DNA of 64,000 bases from contig CACYYG010000013.1 of the NCBI GenBank assembly GCA_902778535.1, positions 1 through 64,000 on the forward strand. The letters are read 5' to 3'. This stretch comes from an uncultured Prevotellaceae bacterium (GTDB lineage: Bacteria; Bacteroidota; Bacteroidia; Bacteroidales; Bacteroidaceae). The position numbers and the translations under genes are program-made. Shown one piece after another: positions 23,495-34,625 of the stretch (the first letter of the stretch is position 1; every line of letters begins with the position of its first letter). The notes beneath the pieces are model-generated. The model was not told the origin of the DNA and did not search any database. It saw only the letters and a list, made by a program, of their open reading frames with translations.

Positions 23495-24931
23495 TTAATG
23501 TTCAAATATTCGTTTTTTGCCCTGATAGTCCAAGCTGCCCTGATGCTCGAGGAAACTGATAATCAGGTCGGCAGTCTTGATGTTGATACTGTGACCCTGG
23601 TCGCTGCGCGGTGCGTCGCAGATGGAAGCTACGTAGCTGTTGGTCACCACTTTGTAGGTCTTCTTCAGGTCGAACTTCTTGCCGTCGAGCGTCTTCAGCG
23701 TCAGTTTCTTTAACTTCAACGGGTCTTTCGTGTCGTGCTCCACATCGCAGATTATACCGCTGACGTAGGGGAACTGGTGATCGTCGTTCTCATAGCATGA
23801 AACGAGCATATTAGCCAGCTCCTTGCCTGTTATTTCCATCATTACGGCATCGTTGCCGAAGGGGTCAAGGCGCAGTACGTCGCTGACAGTAAAGTTGCCG
23901 GCATCGTGCTCTTCATAGCGCACACCGCCAAGATTCTCGATGCCCACGTCGGCTCCGGTCTCAGCAATGAATGCATCGCACATCAGACATCCCAGCTCTT
24001 CTGCAGTGCTCAGCGGTTTCTCGAGTTGTGCGAGGACACGCTGGAACGAAGGGTTGTCGCTGAAGAAACGCACCATGTCCTGCACAACCTTGTTCTTGCC
24101 CTGATGGCTGCGTACGTCGATGTTTTCGGCCTTCTTCTCCACGATGAGCCAAGGTTCGGCATCCTTGCGTTCCAGCACCAGCGTGATGTGCGTCACCTTC
24201 TTCAGCTTGTTCGCGTTTTGCGTGATGAGAATGTTGTTATGTATCTCACCGCCTTTGAGTTGCGTATGCGTATGTCCGCCGATAATCAAGTCTACCCAAG
24301 GCACTTTTGCCGACAGCGCGACGTCGTCCTCAAAGCCAATATGAGTAAGCAGAATCATCACGTCGCTTCTGTCGCGAAGTCCAGCATAGCGCTGCACGGC
24401 TTCCTCGTATGGCTCGAAGCTGATGCCGCGACAATTGTCGGGATGCGAGTCGGGAATACCGTGCGTTCCCAGCTGCACGGCACCCACCACACTCACGCGG
24501 ATACCCTCTACGTCGAAGGTCTTGCACGGCAGTAAATGGATACCCAACGAGTCGTCGGGATGGGTGTTGGCACAGAGATAGCTGAAATTAGACAGCGTGA
24601 TGAGGCGTGCCAGGCCCTGAGGTCCTGAGTCGAATTCGTGATTGCCCAGCGCAGTGGCGTTGAAGCCAATCTGGTTCATCAGTGCCACCATGGGGTAGGC
24701 GGGAATCTCGTTCATATCGTTCAGCGGGTCACCCGTGCGGTTATCGCCAGCTGAGAAGACCAGCAGCTCCGGGTAGAGTGTGCGCAGACTGTCGGCAATG
24801 TCGGCCAATGCAGGCATGTAGGCCAGCTGTGCGTGCATGTCGTTGGCCGAGAGGATGTGCACCTCCTTACGCTCAGCATACAGCCCCAATGTCAGCAGGG
24901 AGGCTACAAAAAGAGTGAAAAGCTTCTTCAT
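23495..24931 (-). CDS. Exported 5'-nucleotidase / UshA-type metallophosphatase
   Basis: A 478-residue periplasmic enzyme with signal peptide MKKLFTLFVASLLTLGLYA. The N-terminal calcineurin-like domain has the metal ligands in LSANDMHAQL, SAGDNRTGD, ALGNHEFD, THIGFED and GGHTHTQL. The C-terminal domain (about 290-478) is the 5_nucleotid_C substrate-binding domain (NLGGVRYEEHDAGNFTVSDVLRLDPF, MEITGKEL). It splits phosphate from nucleotides for salvage. It is preceded by a 69-residue protein gene in the same operon. Confidence 0.88.
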   Translation of the reverse strand: MKKLFTLFVASLLTLGLYAERKEVHILSANDMHAQLAYMPALADIADSLRTLYPELLVFSAGDNRTGDPLNDMNEIPAYPMVALMNQIGFNATALGNHEFDSGPQGLARLITLSNFSYLCANTHPDDSLGIHLLPCKTFDVEGIRVSVVGAVQLGTHGIPDSHPDNCRGISFEPYEEAVQRYAGLRDRSDVMILLTHIGFEDDVALSAKVPWVDLIIGGHTHTQLKGGEIHNNILITQNANKLKKVTHITLVLERKDAEPWLIVEKKAENIDVRSHQGKNKVVQDMVRFFSDNPSFQRVLAQLEKPLSTAEELGCLMCDAFIAETGADVGIENLGGVRYEEHDAGNFTVSDVLRLDPFGNDAVMMEITGKELANMLVSCYENDDHQFPYVSGIICDVEHDTKDPLKLKKLTLKTLDGKKFDLKKTYKVVTNSYVASICDAPRSDQGHSINIKTADLIISFLEHQGSLDYQGKKRIFEH

Positions 24932-24950
24932 GTTTCTTTATCTCTTTTAA

Positions 24951-25160
24951 CTACTCTGACTCCGGAATCTCAAAGGTGATTTGCTGTCCGTCGTGCAAGG
25001 GAGCATCGTGGTCAATAACATGGTCCATAGCGTCGTGCACCTCAACATCGTCAATGAGCCGCTTGTCGAGTTTTTTCACGGAGAAATATCTCAGCAACGC
25101 GTTCTTGACGCAGGCTCCGTCGAAGAGCTGCAGCGTCCTGGTGTTTACCTTTACTTTCAT
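24951..25160 (-). CDS. Small beta-grasp-like protein of unknown role
   Basis: A 69-residue acidic protein with the pattern KVKVNTRTLQLFDGACVKNALLRY...LHDGQQITF. The opening strand-turn-strand and the DGA...V..AL helix resemble ThiS/MoaD-like beta-grasp folds, but the C-terminal Gly-Gly needed for sulphur carriage is absent. It lies 19 bp upstream of the 5'-nucleotidase and probably shares its mRNA; a -7 box TACCTTTG is at 25194-25201. The fold call is my inference. Confidence 0.6.
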   Translation of the reverse strand: MKVKVNTRTLQLFDGACVKNALLRYFSVKKLDKRLIDDVEVHDAMDHVIDHDAPLHDGQQITFEIPESE

Positions 25161-25193
25161 AGTCTTTTAGCAAGTTGGTTAAATAATCGGGTG

Positions 25194-25201
25194 CAAAGGT
25201 A
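25194..25201 (-). promoter_or_regulatory. -7 box upstream of the small protein/5'-nucleotidase operon
   Basis: TACCTTTG on the minus strand, 33 bp before the ATG at 25160. No clear TTTG element lies at the expected distance. Confidence 0.45.
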
Positions 25202-25323
25202 AGAAATTCCTATGACATAGCCGAATAAAAGGCTGATTATTTGAAAAAGACACCATAATCTCTGCTTACGTTTATAAAAACGAAGCAGAATCGGTTCGCG
25301 TTAGGTAAATGAGAAAATGACAA

Positions 25324-25971
25324 TCAGAGTGCCCTGAGTGAGTGAATGACAGCCTCGGGGTCTTTGGCCTTGAAGACATAGCTGCCACTGACCAGCACAT
25401 CGACACCGGCCTGCACCAGGCGGGGAGCCGTTTCGCCCTGAACGCCGCCATCGACCTCTATCAGCGCCTTGCTACCGCTCTCGTCAATGAGCTTGCGCAG
25501 GCGTTTCACCTTGGCAATGGTGTTCTCAATAAATTTCTGGCCTCCGAAGCCTGGATTGACGCTCATCAGCAGCACCATGTCCACATCGCCGATGATGTCC
25601 TCCAGCGTGCTGACGGGTGTCGACGGATTGAGCGTCACGCCAGCCTTCATGCCCGCCTGATGAATCTCCTGAACGGTGCGGTGCAGGTGAACGGTGGCCT
25701 CCTGATGCACATTCATCATCATAGCACCGAGCTTGGCCGTCTGGGCGATATAGCGCTCGGGCTTCTCAATCATGTAATGAACATCAAGAGGCTTCTTGCA
25801 CACGCTGGCCACAGCCTCGAGCACGGGGAAGCCAAAGGAAATGTTGGGCACAAACATGCCATCCATTACGTCGAGGTGCAGCCAGTCGGCCTCGCTACGA
25901 TTAATCATCTGCATCTCACTTTCGAGGTGCAGGAAATCGGCTGCCAGTAAGGAAGGGGAAACCAGTGTCAT
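25324..25971 (-). CDS. rpe: Ribulose-phosphate 3-epimerase
   Basis: Interconverts ribulose 5-phosphate and xylulose 5-phosphate in the pentose phosphate pathway. The 215 residues show the TIM-barrel motifs SPSLLAADF, HLDVMDGMFVPNISFG, VHYMIEKPE, MSVNPGFGGQKF and EVDGGV with the metal-binding His and Asp residues in place. Length is standard. It lies 213 bp downstream of fmt on the same strand. Confidence 0.96.
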   Translation of the reverse strand: MTLVSPSLLAADFLHLESEMQMINRSEADWLHLDVMDGMFVPNISFGFPVLEAVASVCKKPLDVHYMIEKPERYIAQTAKLGAMMMNVHQEATVHLHRTVQEIHQAGMKAGVTLNPSTPVSTLEDIIGDVDMVLLMSVNPGFGGQKFIENTIAKVKRLRKLIDESGSKALIEVDGGVQGETAPRLVQAGVDVLVSGSYVFKAKDPEAVIHSLRAL

Positions 25972-26006
25972 TTTGAAGGAGTTGAGGAGTGTGGAGGTAA
26001 TGTACT

Positions 26007-26035
26007 AATCAGTTCAGACAATAAGTCTGCTGATT
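26007..26035 (-). other. Hairpin in the fmt-rpe gap
   Basis: AATCAG + CAGAC pairs with GTCTG + CTGATT, with a TT bulge and AATAA loop. It lies about 40 bp upstream of the rpe start. No T run, so it may be a leader structure rather than a terminator. The rest of 25972-26184 shows nothing I can name. Confidence 0.4.
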
Positions 26036-26184
26036 GGTCACTCTGTAGTTGTGGGCAAAATTCCGTATGAAACGCAGTACCTTCTCACTGGGGGTAGTTT
26101 CTTCTTGAGTAAATATTGGCATAGGCGAAAAATTTTGAAGTTGAGTTACACTTATTTAACGCGATGCCTTATACATTTATTATA

Positions 26185-27156
26185 TTATTCGACAGAATAT
26201 TTTTCAATATCTCCGATGCCGTTCATAAAGGCGCTGGCATCCATGCGTTTCTTGCCCGCTAATTGCAGACTTTCTATCTGCAACAGCGTGTCTTTGCAAC
26301 CCACAAACAGATGCTTCTTATCACGAGACAGCTGTCCCGCTGTCTTCCCCCTTTCGGGGGGAGTGAGGGGGGTTGTTTTATACACTTTCAGCATCGTCTC
26401 TGTGCCGTCGGGTGCTTTCAGCATCGTCCAGGCGCCGGGTATTGGTGAAAGGCCGCGCACCATGTTGTGAACCTGCCTGGCCGTCAGCGCTGACCAGTCG
26501 ATGCGGCAGTTCTCCTTGAACAGCTTCGGAGCAGCATGGATAGCTTTCGTGTCGTCCTGCGGCAAAGCCTCGGGGTGGCCGTCGGAAGCAATAATGTCTT
26601 CTATCGTCTCAATACATAGCCCGGCACCGAGGTGCATCAATCCGTCGTAGACATATTCTACGTCGGCAGAGTCGGGAATGTCGAAAGTCTTTTGGCGGAT
26701 GATGCGGCCAGTATCGATGTCGTGGTCGAGGAAGAAAGTGGTGACGCCAGTCTGCGTCTCACCGTTGATGATGGCCCAGTTGATGGGTGCAGCGCCGCGA
26801 TAGTCGGGTAGGAGAGCGGCGTGAACGTTGAAGGTGCCGTACCGAGGCATTGCCCATACCACTTCGGGCAACATGCGGAAGGCTACGACGACCTGCAGGT
26901 TGGCGTTCCAATCACGAAGCTGTTCCACGAAGAGCGGGTCTTTCATCTTCTCGGGCTGTAGCACAGGCAGGCCGTGTTCTAAGGCATACTGTTTTACTGC
27001 CGGAGCCTGCAGTACGCTGCCGTGACGCCCCACGGGTTTGTCGGGCTGCGTCACCACGCCCACCACGTTATAATTGTTTTCAACAAGCGCCTTCAGGGTC
27101 TCCACCGCAAACTCCGGCGTGCCCATAAATACAATTCTCAAATCACTTTTCTGCAT
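26185..27156 (-). CDS. fmt: Methionyl-tRNA formyltransferase
   Basis: Formylates initiator Met-tRNA. The 323-residue protein has RIVFMGTPEFAV, the 10-formyl-THF binding/catalytic stretch FNVHAALLPDYRGAAPINWAIINGE with Asn and His, LDHDIDTG, and a C-terminal OB-type domain. In that C-terminal domain the segment TTPLTPPERGKTAG is encoded by a C-rich hairpin (CCCCC TTTC GGGGG, 26347-26361) that looks like a captured intergenic repeat. Promoter at 27176-27207. Confidence 0.95.
   Translation of the reverse strand: MQKSDLRIVFMGTPEFAVETLKALVENNYNVVGVVTQPDKPVGRHGSVLQAPAVKQYALEHGLPVLQPEKMKDPLFVEQLRDWNANLQVVVAFRMLPEVVWAMPRYGTFNVHAALLPDYRGAAPINWAIINGETQTGVTTFFLDHDIDTGRIIRQKTFDIPDSADVEYVYDGLMHLGAGLCIETIEDIIASDGHPEALPQDDTKAIHAAPKLFKENCRIDWSALTARQVHNMVRGLSPIPGAWTMLKAPDGTETMLKVYKTTPLTPPERGKTAGQLSRDKKHLFVGCKDTLLQIESLQLAGKKRMDASAFMNGIGDIEKYSVE
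26347..26379 (-). repeat. In-frame GC hairpin repeat inside fmt
   Basis: CCCCCTTTCGGGGGGAGTGA and the following GGGGGG tract form a hairpin resembling intergenic REP units, but it is translated in frame as TPLTPPERGKT in the C-terminal domain. Confidence 0.55.
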
Positions 27157-27175
27157 CTTTCTTTACTTAATGATG

Positions 27176-27207
27176 CAAAAGTACACAAAAAAGCTGAAAG
27201 CACAAAA
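27176..27207 (-). promoter_or_regulatory. Promoter of fmt
   Basis: On the minus strand TTTTG (27203-27207), 19 bp, then TACTTTTG (27176-27183), about 20 bp before the ATG. The -33 element lies in the loop of the hairpin at 27193-27215. Confidence 0.7.
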
Positions 27208-27215
27208 CTTTCAGC
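27193..27215. terminator. Hairpin with T runs on both sides, upstream of fmt
   Basis: GCTGAAAG (27193-27200) pairs with CTTTCAGC (27208-27215); the minus strand continues TTTTTTG and the plus strand CTTTTTCTC. It could end transcription arriving from lacZ, and it overlaps the fmt promoter. Confidence 0.6.
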
Positions 27216-27246
27216 CTTTTTCTCTTCTTTTAGATTCATAAAACAC

Positions 27247-27694
27247 TTTTATTTCAACATCGAAAAACACGAAAGCAACTAATACCAGTTTCGTGGGTTT
27301 CGGGTTTTCAGATGTGATGAAATCGTGAATATCGCTATCAAAAATGTAAAGATATTTTATTCCGTTTTTTTTACAAATGAAATTCGTGAAATAGAATCGG
27401 AAAGGCAGTGTTTTGCCGTCTGACGGTCGTCGGATGAGCATGAGCGTGGCTCAAGAACTGCACACCCGCATGGGTTTTGTGCAGCTTTTCAGCCTCTAAA
27501 TGGTGCTGTTTTTGCCTTAGAAGGGCTTACTTTTGCAAAAAAAGAGGCTCCGCGTGAAAAAAAGGCATTGACTTTTTTTCACGCGGATATACCTTTTTGA
27601 AAATGAGGATGCTCCCGAAAGGATTCTCAGCCTCGTTGAGACCTGTTTTTTCATCACTTTTGTAAAAACATTTTACTCATCCTGAATGATTCTT
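27247..27694 (+). repeat. Dispersed structured repeat, copy B
   Basis: Fills the gene-free stretch between fmt and lacZ. It aligns with C (38899-39444) in the same orientation and with A (15122-15655) in reverse. It lacks about 110 bp present in A and C (the part beginning CAGGAATATGAGC in C). The long stem CCGCGTGAAAAAAA / TTTTTTTCACGCGG is at 27551-27587. Confidence 0.88.
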
Positions 27695-27715
27695 GAGTAA
27701 TATAGGTTAACTCTT

Positions 27716-30703
<2,988 letters not shown>

Positions 30704-30751
30704 TTATTTTCGGTAGCGGTTATATGTGCTTTGTTAAAATTTGGAAATTTT

Positions 30752-30814
30752 AGTAACCACGTGGGTTACTGTCAGTAACCACGGTGGTTACTAGCAGTAA
30801 CCCACGTGGTTACT
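30752..30814. repeat. Palindrome triplet with 22-bp period, cluster 1
   Basis: Three 19-bp near-palindromes start at 30752, 30774 and 30796: AGTAACCACGTGGGTTACT, AGTAACCACGGTGGTTACT, AGTAACCCACGTGGTTACT. The third is the exact reverse complement of the first. Spacers are 3 bp. The cluster begins 10 bp after the stop codon of the ClC gene. Confidence 0.95.
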
Positions 30815-30823
30815 ATTTTTAGG

Positions 30824-32620
30824 TTAGTCTTCGCTCATGTCGGCCACCATGCGGCGATATTGCGTGAAGACGTGCTGGCGTGAGAGATAGCCCTTCAGGT
30901 GACCATCGGCATCGAGCACGGGCAAATGGTCGGCATGGGTGTCGTCGAAGGTCTTCATCACTTCCGTCATCGGCAGATTGTCAGACAACTTGGCAAGCGG
31001 CTGCTGCATCAACTGTTGTGCGGTGAAGCGATGGTAAAGCTCTATGCGGAACACAATATGGCGAATCTTCTGGATGTCAATCTCGCCCAAGAGGTTGCCG
31101 GCAGCATCGAGGACAGGTATGACGCTGCCTTTGGAACGGCTGATGCGGTGTACGATTTGCGAGAGCTCGGTGTCGGGAGCGACAGCCAGGAAGTCGCGGT
31201 CGATGACGCTGTCGAGCTGCATCAGCGTCAGCACGGCGTGGTCGGTGTGGTGGGTGATGAGTTTGCCCTCCTTGGCCAGACGGGCGCCGTAGATGCTGTG
31301 AGGCTCGAAGATAATGATGGTGAGATAGCTGCACACCGACACAATCATCAGCGGCAGGAACAGACTGTAGCCGCCTGTCAGCTCAGCGATGAGGAAGATG
31401 CCGGTCAACGGTGCGTGCATCACACCCGACATCACACCCGCCATGCCCATCAGGGCGAAGTTTTTCTCAGGCACATGCACGCCCACTTCGTAGATGTTCC
31501 ACAGTCTCGAAAACAGGAAGCCGCTGAAACATCCCACAAACAATGAAGGGGCAAAAGTACCGCCGCAGCCTCCGCCGCCGTTGGTGGCAGATGTGGCGAA
31601 GACCTTCGTCAGCAAAACGAGGAAGACGTAAAGCACAAGGAATTTCTCCTGTCCGGCAAAGAGCGAGTTGTTCAGAATCTGCGTCCAGTCGTCCTCGCCG
31701 CGTCCGTTGAGCAGCAGGTTGATGCTGCTGTAGCCTTCGCCGAACAAGGACGGGAAAAGGAAGATGAGCAGCGAGAGCAACGATCCGCCCACGATCAGCT
31801 TTATATAAGGATGCTCCTTAAGACGTGCGAAAAGTCCTTCGCAGAAGCTCATTGTACGGATGAAATAGAGGCTGACCATGCCGCAGAAGATGCCGAGCCC
31901 CACGCAGGCAGGAATACGTTCCACCGTCCATGAGTCGTCGAGGTGGAAAGTAAACAGGGCTGCATCGCCGCTGAAGATATAGGTGAAGCAAGTGGCCGTG
32001 ACACAGCTGACGAGGATAGGCATGAGCGAAGCCATCGTCAGGTCGATCATCAGCACTTCAAGCGTAAAGACGAGTCCTGCGATGGGAGCCTTGAAGATGC
32101 CTGCGATGGCGCCAGCCGCTCCGCATCCTATCAGCAGCATCAGCGTATGGCTGTCTAAACGGAACAGCTTGCCCAAGTTGGAACCAATGGCTGAGCCGGT
32201 GAGCACGATGGGCGCCTCGGCTCCCACAGATCCGCCAAAGCCGATGGTGACGGCCGAGGCCACCACCGACGTCCAAGTGTTGTGGGCCTTCAGTCGCGAA
32301 CGGTTCTGACTGATGGCATAGAGAATGCGAGTGATGCCGTGTGAGATGTTGTCCTTCACCACATAGCGCACAAACAGCATGGTGATGAAGATGCCTACAA
32401 CAGGGTAGACGAGATAGAGGAGGTTGAAGCTGGTGGCGTCGAAACCGCCTGTGAGCAGCGCCACGATCTGGTTGATGAGCCAGTGAAGCACGTAGGCTGC
32501 CACGGCTGAGAGCAATCCCACGATGAACGCCAACATGAGCACGAACATGCGCTCGCTGACATGTGTGGCGCGCCATGTGTCGATGCGCGAGATAAAGGAG
32601 ATGACGCTCCGTGCTGACAT
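30824..32620 (-). CDS. ClC-family chloride channel/antiporter with CBS domains
   Basis: A 598-residue membrane protein. The ClC core (about 20-440) has the anion-filter motifs GGSVGAEAPIVLTG, GIFKAPIAG and GGGCGGTFAPSLFVG, with the Gly-x-Glu-x-Pro gating Glu. Two CBS domains form the C-terminus (about 455-590; DSVIDRDFLAVAPDTELSQIVHRI and QPLAKLSDNLPMTEVMKTF), which usually bind adenine nucleotides and tune gating. It starts 4 bp after the acidic protein gene upstream, so the two are co-transcribed. A palindrome cluster follows the stop. Confidence 0.93.
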   Translation of the reverse strand: MSARSVISFISRIDTWRATHVSERMFVLMLAFIVGLLSAVAAYVLHWLINQIVALLTGGFDATSFNLLYLVYPVVGIFITMLFVRYVVKDNISHGITRILYAISQNRSRLKAHNTWTSVVASAVTIGFGGSVGAEAPIVLTGSAIGSNLGKLFRLDSHTLMLLIGCGAAGAIAGIFKAPIAGLVFTLEVLMIDLTMASLMPILVSCVTATCFTYIFSGDAALFTFHLDDSWTVERIPACVGLGIFCGMVSLYFIRTMSFCEGLFARLKEHPYIKLIVGGSLLSLLIFLFPSLFGEGYSSINLLLNGRGEDDWTQILNNSLFAGQEKFLVLYVFLVLLTKVFATSATNGGGGCGGTFAPSLFVGCFSGFLFSRLWNIYEVGVHVPEKNFALMGMAGVMSGVMHAPLTGIFLIAELTGGYSLFLPLMIVSVCSYLTIIIFEPHSIYGARLAKEGKLITHHTDHAVLTLMQLDSVIDRDFLAVAPDTELSQIVHRISRSKGSVIPVLDAAGNLLGEIDIQKIRHIVFRIELYHRFTAQQLMQQPLAKLSDNLPMTEVMKTFDDTHADHLPVLDADGHLKGYLSRQHVFTQYRRMVADMSED

Positions 32621-32624
32621 TCGC

Positions 32625-33065
32625 TCAGGATTTCAGCAGGTTTTCGAGGAAGTCGTCGAGGTCGCTGTCAAGGCTGTCAATCGACAGCGGACTGATGATG
32701 GCAATGTCATCGTCGGCCACAAACAGTTCCTCAAGACTTTCGCTGTCATCGTTCTCTAAGACAAAGGAATACGGCTTCAGGATGGAGAGATTCTCAAGCA
32801 AGTCTTTCTGGCGCTCAATGCCCTCTCTCAGCATGACGGCCACGCTGTCATAGAAGTCGTCGTCCTTGTTGTCAATCCACTGTTCAACGACGCATCGCAT
32901 CAGCTCGTTGTCGTCATCGTCGAATGTCAACACTTCGCCAGAATCCTGCGACACGCGGATGTGAATGTCGGTCATCACTGTAGCTTCCTCATTGGCGGGA
33001 AACTTGTCGGCAGTCTTGCGCAATGCTCTGTCAATCTGCTGGATGGTCTGCACTGTTGCCTTCAT
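32625..33065 (-). CDS. Acidic protein of unknown function
   Basis: A 146-residue, strongly acidic protein (many Asp/Glu; LTFDDDDNE, ENDDSESLEELF). No signal peptide, membrane helix or motif I recognise; the start MKATVQTIQQIDRALRKTA is helical. It has a perfect promoter (33140-33171) and stops 4 bp before the ClC start, suggesting a linked role or just co-expression. Confidence 0.75.
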   Translation of the reverse strand: MKATVQTIQQIDRALRKTADKFPANEEATVMTDIHIRVSQDSGEVLTFDDDDNELMRCVVEQWIDNKDDDFYDSVAVMLREGIERQKDLLENLSILKPYSFVLENDDSESLEELFVADDDIAIISPLSIDSLDSDLDDFLENLLKS

Positions 33066-33139
33066 AATGCTTTCCTCTCTTTTTCCCCAGTCCCTTCCCT
33101 TTGAGAGGATTGGAACGTGCGGAATTGTTTTTCATTTTG

Positions 33140-33171
33140 CAAAAGTAAAAAAAAGGATTCGTATCTGCAAA
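33140..33171 (-). promoter_or_regulatory. Promoter of the acidic protein-ClC operon
   Basis: On the minus strand TTTG (33168-33171), 20 bp, TACTTTTG (33140-33147). Confidence 0.8.
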
Positions 33172-33232
33172 CGATTACGAATATTTTTCTGAAAAAGATT
33201 CAGTTTCTTCGTCTATTTCGATAATTAAGTTG

Positions 33233-33240
33233 TACCTTTG
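33233..33240 (+). promoter_or_regulatory. -7 box of the rseC-rnf operon
   Basis: TACCTTTG, 55 bp before the TTG start of rseC; the ATTGAAGA repeats make up most of the leader. A -33 match is not clear. Confidence 0.55.
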
Positions 33241-33254
33241 CACACGCTTTTAGG

Positions 33255-33302
33255 ATTGAAGAATTGAAAGATTGAAGAATTGAAGAATTGAAGGATTGAA
33301 AA
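33255..33302 (+). repeat. ATTGAAGA repeat, six units, containing the TTG start of rseC
   Basis: Units of 8 bp at 33255, 33263, 33271, 33279, 33287 and 33295; the last holds the TTG at 33296. Confidence 0.9.
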
Positions 33303-33718
33303 GAGAACAGATACGTCACGAGGGTGTTGTGGAGTCGGTAGAGGAAGGGCTTGTCAGGGTGCGCATCCTGCAGGCTTCTGCCTGTTCTGTCTGTAAAGTG
33401 GCTTCGAGATGCCACACTGCCGAGTCCAAGGAAAAGATTATCGATGTGACGGTAGAGGGCCACGAGGCGTTCAACTGGAAGAAAGGACAGGCTGTGACAG
33501 TCTGCACGTCGGGCACTATGGCAGGGCGGGCTTTGCTCTTAGGCTTTGGCGTTCCTCTGCTCATCATGCTCATTGTGCTGGTGGCGACTTTGGCTGTTGG
33601 ATGCAGCGAAGGAATGGCTGCGCTGCTGATGATTGCGTCGCTCATACCATATTATATAGGTTTATGGATGTTTCGCAACCGCATTGCCCGTACCATTTCC
33701 TTCCAGATAGAATCTTAG
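33296..33718 (+). CDS. rseC: RseC/MucC-like membrane protein (SoxR reducing system family)
   Basis: A 140-residue membrane protein. The N-terminal part has RHEGVVES and a four-Cys site (ACSVC, CH), then two membrane helices (ALLLGFGVPLLIMLIVLVATLAV and AALLMIASLIPYYIGLWMF). RseC proteins sit beside rnf genes across Bacteroidetes and Proteobacteria and may help build or regulate the complex. The only start is TTG at 33296, within an ATTGAAGA unit; family members begin 4-6 residues before the RHxG motif, which fits. First gene of the rnf operon, 34 bp before rnfB. Confidence 0.85.
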   Translation: MKREQIRHEGVVESVEEGLVRVRILQASACSVCKVASRCHTAESKEKIIDVTVEGHEAFNWKKGQAVTVCTSGTMAGRALLLGFGVPLLIMLIVLVATLAVGCSEGMAALLMIASLIPYYIGLWMFRNRIARTISFQIES

Positions 33719-33752
33719 AATATGCTATAATAAATACTCAACAAACATAACC

Positions 33753-34625
33753 ATGAATTTTATCTTGATTGCAGTAATTGTGCTTGGAGGCATTGCTTTG
33801 GTTGCAGCCCTCGTGCTGTTTGTATGCTCCAAGCGTTTTGCTGTCTATGAAGACCCGCGCATCGCTCAGGTGAATGAGCTGTTGCCCGGTGCCAACTGTG
33901 GCGGCTGTGGCTTTGCCGGCTGTGGCGGTATGGCCGATGCGTTGGTGAAAGGTGCCGATGCCGGCAGCCTTGAGGGGCTGAACTGCCCGGTTGGCGGCAG
34001 CGAGGTAATGGGCCGTGTGGCCGACTTGCTGGGCATGGCCATTGCCAACGGCGAGCCGAAGATTGCCGTGGTGCGCTGCAACGGATCATGCGAGGTAAGG
34101 CCGAAGATTGCCGAATACGCCGGTATGCGTTCCTGCGCTGCCATGCATGCCTGTGGTGCTGGTGAGACGGCCTGCGGCTTTGGCTGTTTAGGCTGCGGCG
34201 ACTGCGTAGAAGCCTGCCAGTTTGACGCCATCCACATCAATCCCGCGACAGGCTTGGCAGAAGTGGACGACGAGAAGTGCACCGCTTGTGGTGCCTGTAC
34301 CAAGGCTTGTCCACGAGGCATCATCGAGCTGCGCAAAAAAGGCCCGAAAGGCCGCCGTGTCTTCGTTTCTTGTGTGAACAAAGACAAGGGCGCCGTTTCG
34401 AGGAAAGCCTGCGAGGTGAGCTGCATAGGCTGTGGCAAGTGTGTGAAGGAATGTCAGTTCGAGGCTATCACTCTCGGACAGAACTTGTCCTATATCGATT
34501 CCAGCAAATGCCGGCTGTGTCGCAAGTGTGTCAGCGTTTGTCCTACCCACGCCATTCGCGCCGTCAATTTCCCCGCTCCCAAACCTGTTGAACCCAAAGA
34601 AGAAGGAAAGGAGGCTACAGCATGA
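33753..34625 (+). CDS. rnfB: Rnf complex subunit B (iron-sulphur protein)
   Basis: Electron-carrying subunit of the ferredoxin:NAD+ oxidoreductase that pumps Na+ or H+. One N-terminal helix (about 5-25), then the special four-Cys site GANCGGCGFAGCGGMADAL with a fourth Cys in GLNCPVGG, then four ferredoxin-type clusters' Cys sets: CLGCGDCVEACQ, CTACGACTKACP, CIGCGKCVKECQ and CRLCRKCVSVCP. At 290 residues this is longer than enteric RsxB (about 190), because it carries two extra ferredoxin-like clusters as in other anaerobes. Its stop overlaps the rnfC start (ATGA). Confidence 0.96.
   Translation: MNFILIAVIVLGGIALVAALVLFVCSKRFAVYEDPRIAQVNELLPGANCGGCGFAGCGGMADALVKGADAGSLEGLNCPVGGSEVMGRVADLLGMAIANGEPKIAVVRCNGSCEVRPKIAEYAGMRSCAAMHACGAGETACGFGCLGCGDCVEACQFDAIHINPATGLAEVDDEKCTACGACTKACPRGIIELRKKGPKGRRVFVSCVNKDKGAVSRKACEVSCIGCGKCVKECQFEAITLGQNLSYIDSSKCRLCRKCVSVCPTHAIRAVNFPAPKPVEPKEEGKEATA

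Noticed and set aside
30752-30814. CRISPR-like or attachment-site reading of the 22-bp palindromes
   Set aside because: Spacers are 3 bp and constant; no integrase or cas gene near any cluster.
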